A stretch of 64,000 nt of DNA. It comes from an uncultured Acidobacteriota bacterium. Its GTDB lineage: Bacteria > Acidobacteriota > Terriglobia > Bryobacterales > Bryobacteraceae. Position 1 is the first letter of the stretch; every line of letters begins with the position of its first letter. Under the pieces are notes generated by a model that had not been told where the DNA came from, did not search any database, and saw only the letters and a list, made by a program, of their open reading frames with translations. Location: NCBI GenBank assembly GCA_902826605.1, contig CADEFM010000005.1, forward strand, positions 186,001 to 250,000, written 5' to 3'. The translations under genes were made by a program, and so were the position numbers. Positions 43,161 to 52,761 of the stretch are shown here, in pieces.

Positions 43161-46100
43161 CGCTGCTGGGGACGGGGGAGAGAGATGGTTCTTCCTCCGC
43201 CGTGAAGTACGCGCAGTCCGGATGGTGAAACACCAGTGCGCTGACGCTCGCCTCCGGATCCATCATCATTCCCTCGGTCAGTTCCACGCCGATTTCTTCG
43301 GGCCGCAATAGCTTCCACATGCCGGCCTGATCGTCGAGATTGGGACATGCAGGATAGCCGAAGCTATAGCGCTTGCCATGATAGCGGGAAGTAAACCGCT
43401 CCTGCATTGTCATCTCGGGTGGGTCCGGGAAACCCCAGTCCTCGCGAATCCTCCGGTGCAGCCATTCCGCGCAACCTTCAGCCGTCTCAATCGCCAGCGC
43501 CTGAATCGCATGCGCCTTAAAAAATTGGCCTTCGCGCTTCCACAGTTCCGCTTGTTCGCGAATGCCCGCGCCCGCTGTGACAACGAATAGCGCTAAATGG
43601 TCGCGGCCTTCTGCGGTGCGGTCCAGGACATAGTCGCTCAGGCACAGGCCATTCTCCCGTCGCTGTCTTCCGAAGTGAAATAGATGGATCGGAGAGGCCT
43701 TGCCAGGTTCGAACAGTTGAATTGTATTCCCGTCGCGCTCGGCTTCGAAGAACTGCCAGATGGCCTTCACTTTCAGGAAAGGCAGGGCTTCGCTCTTCAG
43801 CTCCTCCATCTGGCTGTACAATTCCAGCGCCTTGGGCTCCCGATCTTTCAAGCCCTTTTCGATATTGCCTTTGTATCCCAGATGACGGCCGTACAGCATG
43901 TTGGGATTGATATAGTTCCAGATTTCAGTCAGGTCCTTCACGGAGCGAAGCTTACGCTCCAGATACGGCACGGGCGGGACGGGCACATCCGTTCGCACCT
44001 TCGCGCTTCGAATTGTGGAGACAGGAGTTGCGTGATCGGCCGTGGCCGGCACATCCGCGATCGTTTCGGTGAAACGATTCGCAGTGAGAATCGCGTCGCG
44101 CTCGGCCGGATCCATAATCTGATTCATTAATTTCAACCCGGCCATGGCGTCTTTGGCGTAGCAAGAGGCCTCGCCGTAAGCCGGGGCGATCTTGGTCCGT
44201 GTGAACTTCTCCGATAATGCTGCCCCGCCTACCAACAGCGGAACACGGATGCCGGCGGTCCGGAAATCGGTGGCCGTGCTTACCATCTGCTGGGTGCTCT
44301 TGACCAGCAGTCCCGAAAGACCAATTGCGTCCGGTTTGTGCTCGTGGAAAGCGGCGATCAGCACGTCCGGGGGAACCTTGATGCCCAGATTGATCACGAT
44401 GTAACCGTTGTTTGAAAAAATGATCTCCACCAGGTTCTTGCCGATATCGTGAACATCGCCCTTCACCGTTGCCAGAATCACTTTCCCGCGCGCGGCCGTC
44501 TCCGCCTTTTCCATGAACTGCTCCAGGTAGTTCACGGCCGCTTTCATCGCCTCGGCCGATTGCAATACCTCGGCCACAATCAACTCGTTGTTGTTGAACA
44601 AGCGGCCCACTTCCGTCATGCCGGCCATCAGCGGACCATTGACGATATCGAGCGCACTGGCGGGCTCTGTCAGTTTGCGGTCCAGATCCGCAATCAGCCC
44701 GTCTTTGGTTCCCTCAATAATGTAATTTGCAAGCCGCTGATCCAAAGGAAGATCTTCGGCGCGCTGTTTCACCCGCGCGCCCGCTTCGCGGAAATGCAGG
44801 GCGATGGCGGCAATGTGAAACTGGTTGATCGCGATTTTGTCTTCCAGCGTCTGTGCACGCCAATCCTGGGGTGCTTCTCTCAGAGTCTCGTCCGACGCGG
44901 GCGGCGTGTTGAATAACAGATCCTGCGCCAAGCGGCGCTCATGCTCTGGAATCGACGCAAAGCGCTCTAGTTTCTCGGAATTGACGATGGCTAGATCCAA
45001 ACCTGCCTTCGTGCAGTGGTACAGAAACACGGAATTGACCACTTCACGCGCGGCTGCGGGAAGGCCGAACGAGACGTTCGAAATGCCGAGCACCGTCTTC
45101 ACGTAAGGCAGCTTTGCCTTTATCAGACGGATAGCTTCTATAGTTTCGACCGCCCCGCCGATATAATTGGCGTCGCCAGTGGCGCATGGGAAAACCAGAG
45201 GGTCGATGATTACGTCCTCAGGCTGCATGCCATATTTCGTGGTGAGCAGATCGTAGGTGCGCTCCGCAACGGCCAGTTTGCGCTCCCGCGTGAAGGCCTG
45301 CGCTTGCAGCTTGTCTTCGTCGATGCATCCGGCGATCACCGCCGCGCCATACCGTTTGGCCAAGGGGCAAACCAGCTCGAATTTTTCTTCCCCGTCCTCA
45401 AGGTTTATGGAGTTAATGATGCTCTTACCTTGGCAATAAGTGAGAGCAAGTTCCACGGCCACAGGATCGGTGGTGTCGATCATCAAAGGCGCTTTGATCT
45501 TCCGGATCAGTTTTTCGAAGAACGGCGGGATGTCCTGAATCTCGTCGCGATCGGCGCTCTGCAGGCACACGTCTACAATGTGCGCGCCATTCTTCACCTG
45601 CCGGCGGGCGATTTCCGTGGCTTCCTCCCATTTTTCTTCCGCGACCAGGTTCTTGAACAGGCGCGAGCCGATCACATTGGTGCGCTCGCCCACAATGAGG
45701 GGGCGATTGCTGTCCTCAGCTTCCAATAGATCGACGCCGGCATAGTACGCCCGCCGCGAGCGGGCCGGAATTCGGCGCGGCTTTTTCCCTTCCGCCATTT
45801 GCGCCATGACCCGGATATGTTGATCCGTGGTGCCGCAACAACCGCCCATGATATTCAACCAGCCGTGGTCCAGAAAGCGCTCCAATTGGGACGCGAGAGA
45901 TTGCGGGGTTTCCAGGTAGGTGCCTTCCTCATTGGGCAATCCCGCATTCGGGTAGCAAGAGACGTGAAACGGAGACATCTCGCTAATGGTCCGCAAGTGA
46001 TCCGTCATGAACTCAGGCCCGGTGGCGCAATTGAGTCCCACGGCCAATAAATCGGCATGAGAGACAGAGGCCAGAAATGCATCCGCCGTTTGACCGGCGA

Positions 46101-46722
46101 GCGTGGTGCCCATCGCTTCAATCGTGCCAGAGACGATTGTCGGAATGCCTATCCCCAGTTCTTGTTTCAGCCGTTCGATGGCGATTAGCGCGGCCTTGAC
46201 GTTGCGGGCATCCTGACTCGTTTCGATCAGAAGAACATCCGTGCCGCCGTCCATAAGGCCGCGCGCCTGTTCGTGGAAATTCTCCTTCAACTCAGTGAAG
46301 GTCACGCCACCTGTTACCGTGATGGCTTTGGTTGTGGGACCGATCGAACCCGCCACGAAGCGCGGTTTGGCTGAAGTGGAAAACTCATCCGCGGCCTGCC
46401 GCGCCAAGCGAGCTGCCGTCTTGTTCAGTTCGTAGGCGTCACTCCCCAATCCATACTCGGATAGCACCAATTGCGTGCTCCCGAACGAATTGGTTTCCAC
46501 CATATCCGAGCCGGCGGCGAAGTAGGAGCGATGGATATCCAGAATCACATCCGGCCTTGTACGCACCAGGTTCTCGTTACAACCTTCCAACTCAAGGCCA
46601 CCGAAGTCGTCCGCCGACAGGTTTCGCTGCTGGAGCATGGTCCCCATGGCTCCATCAAGGATCAGAATGCGCTCAGCCAGAATTTCGTGGAGCGCTTTAT
46701 GCCGTTCCGCGAGTGAGCTCAT
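43156..46722 (-). CDS. metH: Cobalamin-dependent methionine synthase
   Basis: 1188 residues, full MetH length. Domains: homocysteine-binding (about 1-330) with the zinc cysteines in GLNCATGP and NIMGGCCGTTDQH; pterin-binding (about 350-620; VGERTNVIGSRLFK, CLQSADRDE); cobalamin-binding (about 655-890) with VKGDVHDIGKNLVEIIF, which supplies the cobalt-ligating His; and the AdoMet-activation domain (about 900-1188) with the RxxxGYPACPNL motif RYSFGYPACPNL. It transfers the methyl of methyl-tetrahydrofolate to homocysteine via methylcobalamin. Its ATG overlaps the stop of the upstream HMT-MTHFR fusion by 4 bp. No cobalamin riboswitch is seen upstream of the operon. Confidence 0.97.
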   Translation of the reverse strand: MSSLAERHKALHEILAERILILDGAMGTMLQQRNLSADDFGGLELEGCNENLVRTRPDVILDIHRSYFAAGSDMVETNSFGSTQLVLSEYGLGSDAYELNKTAARLARQAADEFSTSAKPRFVAGSIGPTTKAITVTGGVTFTELKENFHEQARGLMDGGTDVLLIETSQDARNVKAALIAIERLKQELGIGIPTIVSGTIEAMGTTLAGQTADAFLASVSHADLLAVGLNCATGPEFMTDHLRTISEMSPFHVSCYPNAGLPNEEGTYLETPQSLASQLERFLDHGWLNIMGGCCGTTDQHIRVMAQMAEGKKPRRIPARSRRAYYAGVDLLEAEDSNRPLIVGERTNVIGSRLFKNLVAEEKWEEATEIARRQVKNGAHIVDVCLQSADRDEIQDIPPFFEKLIRKIKAPLMIDTTDPVAVELALTYCQGKSIINSINLEDGEEKFELVCPLAKRYGAAVIAGCIDEDKLQAQAFTRERKLAVAERTYDLLTTKYGMQPEDVIIDPLVFPCATGDANYIGGAVETIEAIRLIKAKLPYVKTVLGISNVSFGLPAAAREVVNSVFLYHCTKAGLDLAIVNSEKLERFASIPEHERRLAQDLLFNTPPASDETLREAPQDWRAQTLEDKIAINQFHIAAIALHFREAGARVKQRAEDLPLDQRLANYIIEGTKDGLIADLDRKLTEPASALDIVNGPLMAGMTEVGRLFNNNELIVAEVLQSAEAMKAAVNYLEQFMEKAETAARGKVILATVKGDVHDIGKNLVEIIFSNNGYIVINLGIKVPPDVLIAAFHEHKPDAIGLSGLLVKSTQQMVSTATDFRTAGIRVPLLVGGAALSEKFTRTKIAPAYGEASCYAKDAMAGLKLMNQIMDPAERDAILTANRFTETIADVPATADHATPVSTIRSAKVRTDVPVPPVPYLERKLRSVKDLTEIWNYINPNMLYGRHLGYKGNIEKGLKDREPKALELYSQMEELKSEALPFLKVKAIWQFFEAERDGNTIQLFEPGKASPIHLFHFGRQRRENGLCLSDYVLDRTAEGRDHLALFVVTAGAGIREQAELWKREGQFFKAHAIQALAIETAEGCAEWLHRRIREDWGFPDPPEMTMQERFTSRYHGKRYSFGYPACPNLDDQAGMWKLLRPEEIGVELTEGMMMDPEASVSALVFHHPDCAYFTAEEEPSLSPVPSSV

Positions 46723-48629
46723 GTGGCTGCCACATCCAATGCCATTTGATAGCGACCGAAGGGCGCGCTGAGCTGAATGCCTTGCACCATGGGGCGCACC
46801 TGGGCCACCATTTCTCGCGCGATGGCCACCCCGGCTTCACGCGCCGATTCGCCGCTATCGGCGCGCCGCATCCGATCCATGTACTCCTCCGGAACCGGAA
46901 CGCGCAGTTCGTTCACCATGAATTCGGCGTTGCGATAGCTCGTGAGCGGCCAGATGCCACAGATCACGGGAATTTTCGTACCTTCCACGCGTTTGATAAA
47001 GCGTTCCAATAAATTCAGATCGAAGACCGGCTGCGTGACCACGTACTCCGCGCCCGCTCGCACTTTCCACTCAAAGCGACGGATCTCTTCATCCAGGTTG
47101 AGCGCGCCCGGGTTGGCTCCGACGCCGATCAGCAGCGCGGTTTGCGACCCCATGGGGGTGCCGCCGATATCCAGGCCGCAGTTCAGATTACGGACGATAT
47201 TCACCAGGCCGATGGAATCCACGTCGAATACCGCGGTGGCGTCCGGATACACGCCCATGCGCGGCGGATCGCCCGTGATGCAGATCAGGTTGCGCACGCC
47301 TGCGGCATGGGACCCCAACAGCTCGGATTGAATACCGAGGATGTTGCGATCACGGCAGCAGAAGTGATTCACCGCTTCAATCCCGGCCTGTTCCTGGATC
47401 ATCTGACACGCGACTTGTGCGCTTAAACGGGCGCTGGCGCGGGGACCGTCCGGCACGTTGATGCAATCGATTCCGTGCGCGGCGCACAAACGTGCGCCCG
47501 CAATTTCCTTCGATGCGTCCGTGCCGCGGGGCGGCAGTATCTCGACGAAAGTGACGAATTTACCTTCCGCCAGCTTCGCGCCGAGCCTCGATTTTTTTGG
47601 CGCTGGAACAGGTTCCATGCCTTTCGCCCGTGGAGTCTCGACCGCTATAGCCGACGCTGTCCCATTTGTATTCACAGCCGCTGCCGGAGCGGCGTCGCGC
47701 TCCATGGCCCGCTGTCTCGGCTGAAAGGAGCGTGTTTCGGAAACAATCAATTTGATGTGTTCCGGCGTGGTTCCGCAGCAGCCGCCCACGATTTTGGCTC
47801 CCGCCCGCAACAGGCGGCTGGCGTACTGCGCCATGTATTCGGGCGAGGATAGGTAGATGTTGCGGCCCTCCACGCGCTCCGGGATGCCTGCATTAGGCAT
47901 GGCGCTCAAAGGTTTAGATGAATACTGAAGTGCCTGTTCGACGGCTTCGAGGATCGCTTTCGGGCCGACCGAGCAATTGAAACCGAAGACATCCGCCGGC
48001 CATTCGTTCACCGCTCGAGCGACGGCTTCCACGGACGCACCGCCTCCCGAGAGTCGGCCGAAATCATCCACCGCTACTTGGGCGACCACGATGGGGCTTT
48101 CGCCCGCCGCTTCGCGCGCCGCAAATATGGCTTCACGAAGCTCATTCAAATCGTTGAAAGTCTCAAGGATTAGCAGGTCCGCTCCTGCGCCGATCAGCGC
48201 TTCCGCCTGTTCGCGAAAGATGGAGCGAGCCTCGGCGAAGGAGGTGGGGCCAAACGGCTCAATACGGATCCCCAGCGGCCCCAGAACTCCCGCCACGAAG
48301 GCTTTCCCCTGGGCGGCCTCCTTTGCCAGCCGGACGCCCGCTTCATTGATGGCGCGCACCTTCTCCGCCATGCTGAATCCTGCCAGCCGCAGACGGTTCG
48401 CCCCGTACGTGTTGGTTTTGAGGATGTCCGCGCCGGCATCGGCGTATTCGCAATAAATCTGGCGAACCAAGTCTGGCGCGGAAAGGTTCAATTCGTCGAA
48501 ACAACGATTGATAAAGACCCCACGCGAATACAGCATGGTGCCCATCGCCCCATCTGCAACCACGACGCGGCGGCCCAGTTCTGCCCGGAATTCCGCAGCT
48601 CTATTCTGCATGGTTGGGGAGGCGATCAA
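46719..48629 (-). CDS. Homocysteine S-methyltransferase / methylenetetrahydrofolate reductase fusion
   Basis: 636 residues, like the YitJ type of Bacillus. Residues about 7-310 are a homocysteine S-methyltransferase domain (VVVADGAMGTMLYSRGVF; zinc cysteines in GFNCSVGP and IVGGCCGTTPEH). Residues about 370-630 are the FAD-dependent MTHFR TIM barrel (FVEILPPRGTD, LICITGDPPRMG, VTQPVFDLNLLERFI), joined by a Pro/Ala linker. It makes methyl-THF for MetH from the overlapping downstream gene. Start: TATAAT is 6 nt before TTG 48629, so that TTG is used; ATG 48611 is the alternative and neither has a Shine-Dalgarno. The 52-bp gap to the BON gene holds nothing else. Confidence 0.93.
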   Translation of the reverse strand: MIASPTMQNRAAEFRAELGRRVVVADGAMGTMLYSRGVFINRCFDELNLSAPDLVRQIYCEYADAGADILKTNTYGANRLRLAGFSMAEKVRAINEAGVRLAKEAAQGKAFVAGVLGPLGIRIEPFGPTSFAEARSIFREQAEALIGAGADLLILETFNDLNELREAIFAAREAAGESPIVVAQVAVDDFGRLSGGGASVEAVARAVNEWPADVFGFNCSVGPKAILEAVEQALQYSSKPLSAMPNAGIPERVEGRNIYLSSPEYMAQYASRLLRAGAKIVGGCCGTTPEHIKLIVSETRSFQPRQRAMERDAAPAAAVNTNGTASAIAVETPRAKGMEPVPAPKKSRLGAKLAEGKFVTFVEILPPRGTDASKEIAGARLCAAHGIDCINVPDGPRASARLSAQVACQMIQEQAGIEAVNHFCCRDRNILGIQSELLGSHAAGVRNLICITGDPPRMGVYPDATAVFDVDSIGLVNIVRNLNCGLDIGGTPMGSQTALLIGVGANPGALNLDEEIRRFEWKVRAGAEYVVTQPVFDLNLLERFIKRVEGTKIPVICGIWPLTSYRNAEFMVNELRVPVPEEYMDRMRRADSGESAREAGVAIAREMVAQVRPMVQGIQLSAPFGRYQMALDVAAT

Positions 48630-48635
48630 ACACCC

Positions 48636-48641
48636 ATTATA
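48636..48641 (-). promoter_or_regulatory. Perfect -10 TATAAT before the HMT-MTHFR / metH operon
   Basis: TATAAT on the minus strand, 6 nt before TTG 48629 and 24 nt before ATG 48611. No convincing -35 at 17 nt. Confidence 0.45.
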
Positions 48642-48681
48642 CCGCCAGGCGCAAAAATCAGCCGAATCGCAAGCCGGAAAC

Positions 48682-48969
48682 CTAATTTTCGCTGAAAAGC
48701 TTGAGTTGATTCTCCACCGTGGTGACGCCCTTTACTTTCTTGGCGATACGCGTGGCCTTCTCTTTGGCCTTTTGATCGCGGACCCGGCCTTTCAACACAA
48801 TGGAGCCGTTTGTCACCGTAACATCCAGCGCTCCGCCCTTCACGTCCGTATCGTCGGCCAGTCTGCGGCGGACGTTGTCATAGATGAGATCGTCGGAGGG
48901 CGTGCCTTGCGCCGCGAGCAGCGGTGCGATCAACAGACAAATTAGTAGTATTGGCACCCATCGTCTCAT
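48682..48969 (-). CDS. Secreted BON-domain protein
   Basis: 95 residues from ATG 48969, which opens with a signal peptide (MRRWVPILLICLLIAPLLA); a longer frame to 49254 runs into era and is rejected. GGAAG is upstream. The mature part is a single BON domain (LIYDNVRRRLADDTDVKGGALDVTVTNGSIVLKGRVRDQKAKEKATRIAKKVKGVTTVENQL), a fold that contacts lipids or other periplasmic partners. It is a one-BON version of the OsmY family. It is 44 bp downstream of era and may be read with that operon. Confidence 0.85.
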   Translation of the reverse strand: MRRWVPILLICLLIAPLLAAQGTPSDDLIYDNVRRRLADDTDVKGGALDVTVTNGSIVLKGRVRDQKAKEKATRIAKKVKGVTTVENQLKLFSEN

Positions 48970-49013
48970 GCACTTCCATATTACATCCGGCGATGAGGCA
49001 AGGTACGAGCGCA

Positions 49014-49919
49014 TCAAATGCCTCGCCAATCTACCGAAGCGACCATGGCGGGATTGTCGCGCCATCCGGCGTGAACCTTCACGAACAGTTGCAGAAAGAT
49101 TTTGCGCCCGAAAAGCCGCTCCAATTCCTGCCGCGCCAAAGTGCCGATTTTTTTTAGCGATGCGCCTCCGGCGCCGATCAGGATCGCTTTCTGTCCAGGC
49201 CTTTCCACAAAAATAGTGGCCGCAATACGCAGCAGCGTGGCTGTTTCCTCCCACGTTTCAACCGCCACCGTGACTGCATGGGGCACTTCCTGGCGTGTGT
49301 GGTGCAACACCTTTTCACGAACAATTTCGGACGCCAAGTAGCGTTCCGGCTGATCGGTCAAATAATCTTCCGGGAACTGCGCCGGCCCCTGCGGCAGGTG
49401 CTTGACGATTTCCGCGAGTAGCTCCGTCAGGCCTTCTCCTCTGCGTGCGGAAACGGGGATGTACGCCGCAAAATCATGCAAACTACGGTAGTGTTCAATG
49501 GCCGCCAGAATTTTCGGTTTGGCATCGAGCCAGTCAATCTTGTTGATCACCGCAATTACAGGCCCTTGGATCTTTTTTGCCAGATCCACGGCTTGGGAAT
49601 CTTCGTCGCTGAACGGCGTGAGTGCATCGATTACGAACAGCGCCACGTCAGGTCCATCGGCTGCCGCGCGAACGGAGTCCATCATGCGGCGGTTCAGCAG
49701 GGTCGATGATTTGTGTATTCCCGGTGTGTCCGTGAAAACGATCTGCGCATCGGGGAGGGTCAGTACACCTTGAATCGTGGTTCGCGTGGTTTGAGGCTTC
49801 GCGGCGACGATCGCAAGTTTCGTCCCGAGCAGGGCGTTCAGGAGCGTCGACTTTCCGGCGTTAGGCCGGCCCAGGATAGCGACGAATCCAGCGCGGTGTT
49901 TCGTCTTCTTCTGCTTCAT
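49014..49919 (-). CDS. era: GTPase Era
   Basis: 301 residues from ATG 49919 (MKQKKTKHRAGFVAILGRPN). Essential GTPase for 16S rRNA and 30S maturation. G1 GRPNAGKST, G2 TTRTT, G3 DTPGIHK, G4 NKID and G5 SARRGEG are all present, followed by a KH domain for the 3' end of 16S rRNA (ILIGAGGASLKKIGTLARQELERLFGRK). The frame stays open upstream to 50372, but that part overlaps the CNNM gene and is not Era-like. The ATG lies 10 nt from the stop of the CNNM/CorC gene. Gene order phoH-ybeY-CNNM-era is conserved in many phyla. Confidence 0.97.
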   Translation of the reverse strand: MKQKKTKHRAGFVAILGRPNAGKSTLLNALLGTKLAIVAAKPQTTRTTIQGVLTLPDAQIVFTDTPGIHKSSTLLNRRMMDSVRAAADGPDVALFVIDALTPFSDEDSQAVDLAKKIQGPVIAVINKIDWLDAKPKILAAIEHYRSLHDFAAYIPVSARRGEGLTELLAEIVKHLPQGPAQFPEDYLTDQPERYLASEIVREKVLHHTRQEVPHAVTVAVETWEETATLLRIAATIFVERPGQKAILIGAGGASLKKIGTLARQELERLFGRKIFLQLFVKVHAGWRDNPAMVASVDWRGI

Positions 49920-49929
49920 TCCCCTGCTT

Positions 49930-51222
49930 TCATTCGGCGGCTTCCTGTTCCAGCGCTTTTTGTTCCGTGGCCTTTTGTTCGGCGGCCTTGGAAACGCGCA
50001 CTTGATCCACGCGTAAATGATTGGCCGCCAGCACCTCAATCGAAATGCCGTCGCGGCATGTGCATTCCCCCGCCGCTGGAACGTGTCCGAGCCATTCCGT
50101 AACCAGACCCCCCACGGTGGTCGATTCCGTGTTCCCCTGGGGATGAAAGTCGAGCAAATCCTGCAATCGCCCCACGTCGAAGCTTCCGGAGATGACGTAG
50201 CTGCCGGAGGGCTCCTTATGGAAGTCGCGTTCCGGTTCGTGTTCGTCGTGAATCTCGCCGACGATTTCCTCCACCATATCTTCCAGCGTGACGATGCCAG
50301 CGGTCGCGCCGTATTCGTCAATGACGACGGCCATATGCGCGCCCTCTTCCTGCATATCGCGGAGGAGGTCATTCACGGGCTTGGTTTCGGGCACCGCGCG
50401 AATGGGACGCATCACGTCGCGAATCTTCTTGGTGACGCGATCATGGTCGTCCAGTTCGAACATATCGCGGACGTGGACGAACCCCACGATATGGTCGATG
50501 GTCTCTTCATACACGGGGATTCGCGAAAACTGTTCGTGAATGACCAATTGACGCAGGTCTTCCAGCGTGGCGCTATGCTGGATGGCCACTACGCGTGGAC
50601 GTGGCGTCATCACCTCGCGGACGGTCATATCGCCAAATGCGACCACGGATTGAATCAATTCGCGGTCGCCCTTTTCAATGATGCCTTCCTCTTCGCCGGC
50701 AGTGATGAGTGCGTCTATGTGTTCCTCGGGAGTGGGTGTTTCCTCCGGCCGGGGATGGTCCCCCAGTTCGAAGACGGATTGCAGAAATGCCAAGCCCCAA
50801 GTCAACGGCTTTATCACCAACGCCATCGCACGGAATAGCGGTGCAAGAACCAGCAAACCCCGGCCGGTACTTTTGCGATAGACGATTTGGGGAATGATGT
50901 ACGCCCCCAAAACCGAATACAGGGCAGTCAACAGAAGCGCGGCCACTAGCGCCTCCGCGGGGTTGGTCCGTTGCGCGACGAGCGCCGCTAGTGTCAGTAC
51001 TCCCACGGCGGCCAATCCCAGGTGTTTTATGAGTGAAAATGTCAGCGCACCCAGTTCGGTTTCAAGGCCAATTTTTGTTTCCAAGGTTTCCTTGAAAAAT
51101 TCAAGTGCAGGAAGTTCTCGCGGCCGAATTCTCAGCGATTCCAGGTACAGAACCTGAATGGTCGTGGCGAGCACTACCAGCGCGGCGACAATGAAATCCG
51201 CGATCAGGAGCACGAGAGTCAT
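49930..51222 (-). CDS. CNNM/CorC-family transporter or regulator (DUF21-CBS-CorC_HlyC)
   Basis: 430 residues. Four N-terminal transmembrane helices (about 3-25, 63-83, 87-107, 118-145) form a CNNM domain. The CBS pair (about 200-325) includes MTVREVMTPRPRVVAIQHSATLEDL and FSRIPVYEETIDHIVGFVHVRDM. Then comes a CorC_HlyC domain (GSYVISGSFDVGRLQDLLDF, VGGLVTEWLGHVP). The family exports or senses divalent cations (Mg/Co) with ATP bound at the CBS pair. The C-terminus has a short AEQKATEQKALEQEAAE repeat. Its ATG overlaps the ybeY stop by 4 bp, and it sits in the phoH-ybeY-era order, where it is often named after corC. Confidence 0.9.
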   Translation of the reverse strand: MTLVLLIADFIVAALVVLATTIQVLYLESLRIRPRELPALEFFKETLETKIGLETELGALTFSLIKHLGLAAVGVLTLAALVAQRTNPAEALVAALLLTALYSVLGAYIIPQIVYRKSTGRGLLVLAPLFRAMALVIKPLTWGLAFLQSVFELGDHPRPEETPTPEEHIDALITAGEEEGIIEKGDRELIQSVVAFGDMTVREVMTPRPRVVAIQHSATLEDLRQLVIHEQFSRIPVYEETIDHIVGFVHVRDMFELDDHDRVTKKIRDVMRPIRAVPETKPVNDLLRDMQEEGAHMAVVIDEYGATAGIVTLEDMVEEIVGEIHDEHEPERDFHKEPSGSYVISGSFDVGRLQDLLDFHPQGNTESTTVGGLVTEWLGHVPAAGECTCRDGISIEVLAANHLRVDQVRVSKAAEQKATEQKALEQEAAE

Positions 51223-51689
51223 CGCACGCTCCTCCGCGCCGTCCGGGAGGGTGCGGCTCTCTCAATCAGTCCTGTGGGCAAGCCCAGCCGCTTGCGCCAC
51301 CGGACTTCCGCCCGGGCCATCTTGCCCGCGTCTTTTTCGTGATCCATCCCGGCCAGATGCAGGGCGCCGTGCAACATCAGAATACGCAGTTCGTTATCGA
51401 GGGAGTGACCATGTTCGGCTGCCTGTGCTTTGGCCCGCTGGACGGATATGGCAAGATCCCCAGCGAAGTCCCCGCTGCCCGTGGTTGGAAACGACAACAC
51501 ATCCGTCGCGTAATCTTTGTTTAGAAACCGCCGGTTCAGCCGGCGCAGCTCCGCGTCTCCAGCCACCAGACACGAGATCCGGCGGCCGCGTGTGATGCAT
51601 TCCACAAGCTCTGCGAGGTATGCACGCAACGCGTCCTTTCGCAGCCTCTCGCGCGTTTGAAAAAGCAACGGTATGTCGTCGGAGGACAT
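51219..51689 (-). CDS. ybeY: Endoribonuclease YbeY (16S rRNA 3'-end maturation)
   Basis: 156 residues. The zinc-binding signature HGALHLAGMDHEKD has His107, His111 and His117; upstream DYATDVLSFPTTGSGDFAGDLAIS is the conserved substrate-binding strand with the usual Arg in LRRLNRRFL. YbeY is a metal-dependent RNase for 16S rRNA processing and 70S quality control. It lies between phoH (12 bp upstream) and the CNNM gene (4-bp overlap), so these are one transcription unit. The C-terminal tail past residue 125 is Arg-rich and slightly longer than usual. Confidence 0.95.
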   Translation of the reverse strand: MSSDDIPLLFQTRERLRKDALRAYLAELVECITRGRRISCLVAGDAELRRLNRRFLNKDYATDVLSFPTTGSGDFAGDLAISVQRAKAQAAEHGHSLDNELRILMLHGALHLAGMDHEKDAGKMARAEVRWRKRLGLPTGLIERAAPSRTARRSVR

Positions 51690-51701
51690 GGGGAGGCGGC
51701 C

Positions 51702-52754
51702 TCAGGCCGCGGGGTCGGCAAGTTCCTGGCCGGGCGCGCCGGCGTCGGTTGGACCAGAATCCGTGAGGCGCAGGGAGAGTTGGCGGTTGACGCCAATGGT
51801 CTCGTTATAGCGCTCGTAAGCCTTCACGATCTTTTGCACCAGCTTATGGCGCACCACGTCGCGCTCGTCAAACTGCACGAAGCTGATGCCATCCACGCCG
51901 CGCAGCACGTCGATGACTTCGATTAAGCCGCTGCGTTGGCCTGCCGGCAAGTCGATCTGGGTTACATCTCCTGTGACCACCATCTTTGAATTAAATCCCT
52001 GCCGGGTCAAAATCATCTTCATCTGCTCGGATGAAGTGTTCTGCGCTTCGTCCATGATGATGAAGCTGTCGCTGAGCGTGCGCCCGCGCATGAAGGCGAG
52101 TGGCGCAACCTCGATGGTATTTCGCTCGAACAGTTTTTCGATTTTTTCGGCCTCGATCATGTCGTAGAGCGCGTCGTAGAGCGGGCGCAGATACGGATCG
52201 ACCTTTTCCTGCAGAGTGCCGGGCAAAAAACCAAGGCGTTCGCCTGCTTCCACGGCAGGGCGTGTCAGAATGATGCGGCTCACTCGTTTGGAGAGCAGCG
52301 CGGCCACCGCCATGGCTACCGCCAAGTACGTTTTGCCGGTGCCCGCCGGGCCAATGCCGAAAACGAGATCGTGCCCTTCAATAGCATCCACATAACGCCG
52401 CTGATTCATGGTCTTCGGCGCGATCACCTTCTTGCCGAAACTGCGCTGCTTGCCGCTATCCACCAGGCGGCGCAGTGTGGTGTTGGGATCGGCGGTGATC
52501 ACCCGCAAGTAGCTGTTCAAGTCGCCGTTGTTGAATACGTGACCTTCACGCATCAAAGCGGCGTAATCGCCCAGTATTCCCGCCGCGCGCGCCACCGCCT
52601 CTTCGTCGCCTTCGATTTCAATGGCGTCATTCAGCAGACGGGTCCGGACATTGAGTCCGCTTTCAATCAGGCGGATATTTTCGTCACGCGTCCCGAATAG
52701 AGACTCGATTCCACGCGTAATCTGGACACTGGTTTTGTTCACAAGGGACTTCAT
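51702..52754 (-). CDS. phoH: PhoH-family ATPase
   Basis: 350 residues from ATG 52754 (MKSLVNKTSVQIT). Walker A GIGPAGTGKTYLAVAMA, Walker B SFIIMDEAQNTSSEQMKMI, and a sensor-like GFNSKMVVTGDVTQIDLP. The first 100 residues are a KH-like domain preceding the ATPase (ENIRLIESGLNVRTRLLNDAIEIEGDEEAV). PhoH2-type proteins are thought to unwind or degrade RNA in a phosphate- or stress-linked context; the true substrate is uncertain. It is the first gene of the ybeY-CNNM-era operon. A perfect GACACAG-GG-CTGTGTC palindrome lies in its leader just before the start, with no Shine-Dalgarno between. Confidence 0.92.
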   Translation of the reverse strand: MKSLVNKTSVQITRGIESLFGTRDENIRLIESGLNVRTRLLNDAIEIEGDEEAVARAAGILGDYAALMREGHVFNNGDLNSYLRVITADPNTTLRRLVDSGKQRSFGKKVIAPKTMNQRRYVDAIEGHDLVFGIGPAGTGKTYLAVAMAVAALLSKRVSRIILTRPAVEAGERLGFLPGTLQEKVDPYLRPLYDALYDMIEAEKIEKLFERNTIEVAPLAFMRGRTLSDSFIIMDEAQNTSSEQMKMILTRQGFNSKMVVTGDVTQIDLPAGQRSGLIEVIDVLRGVDGISFVQFDERDVVRHKLVQKIVKAYERYNETIGVNRQLSLRLTDSGPTDAGAPGQELADPAA

Positions 52755-52761
52755 GGGTGGG

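Noticed and set aside
45016..45729. 237-codon plus-strand frame opposite metH
   Set aside because: Antisense to the pterin-binding domain of MetH.
49920..50372. Upstream extension of era to 50372
   Set aside because: It overlaps the CNNM gene in another frame and is rich in Arg/Trp/Pro; Era homology begins at 49919.
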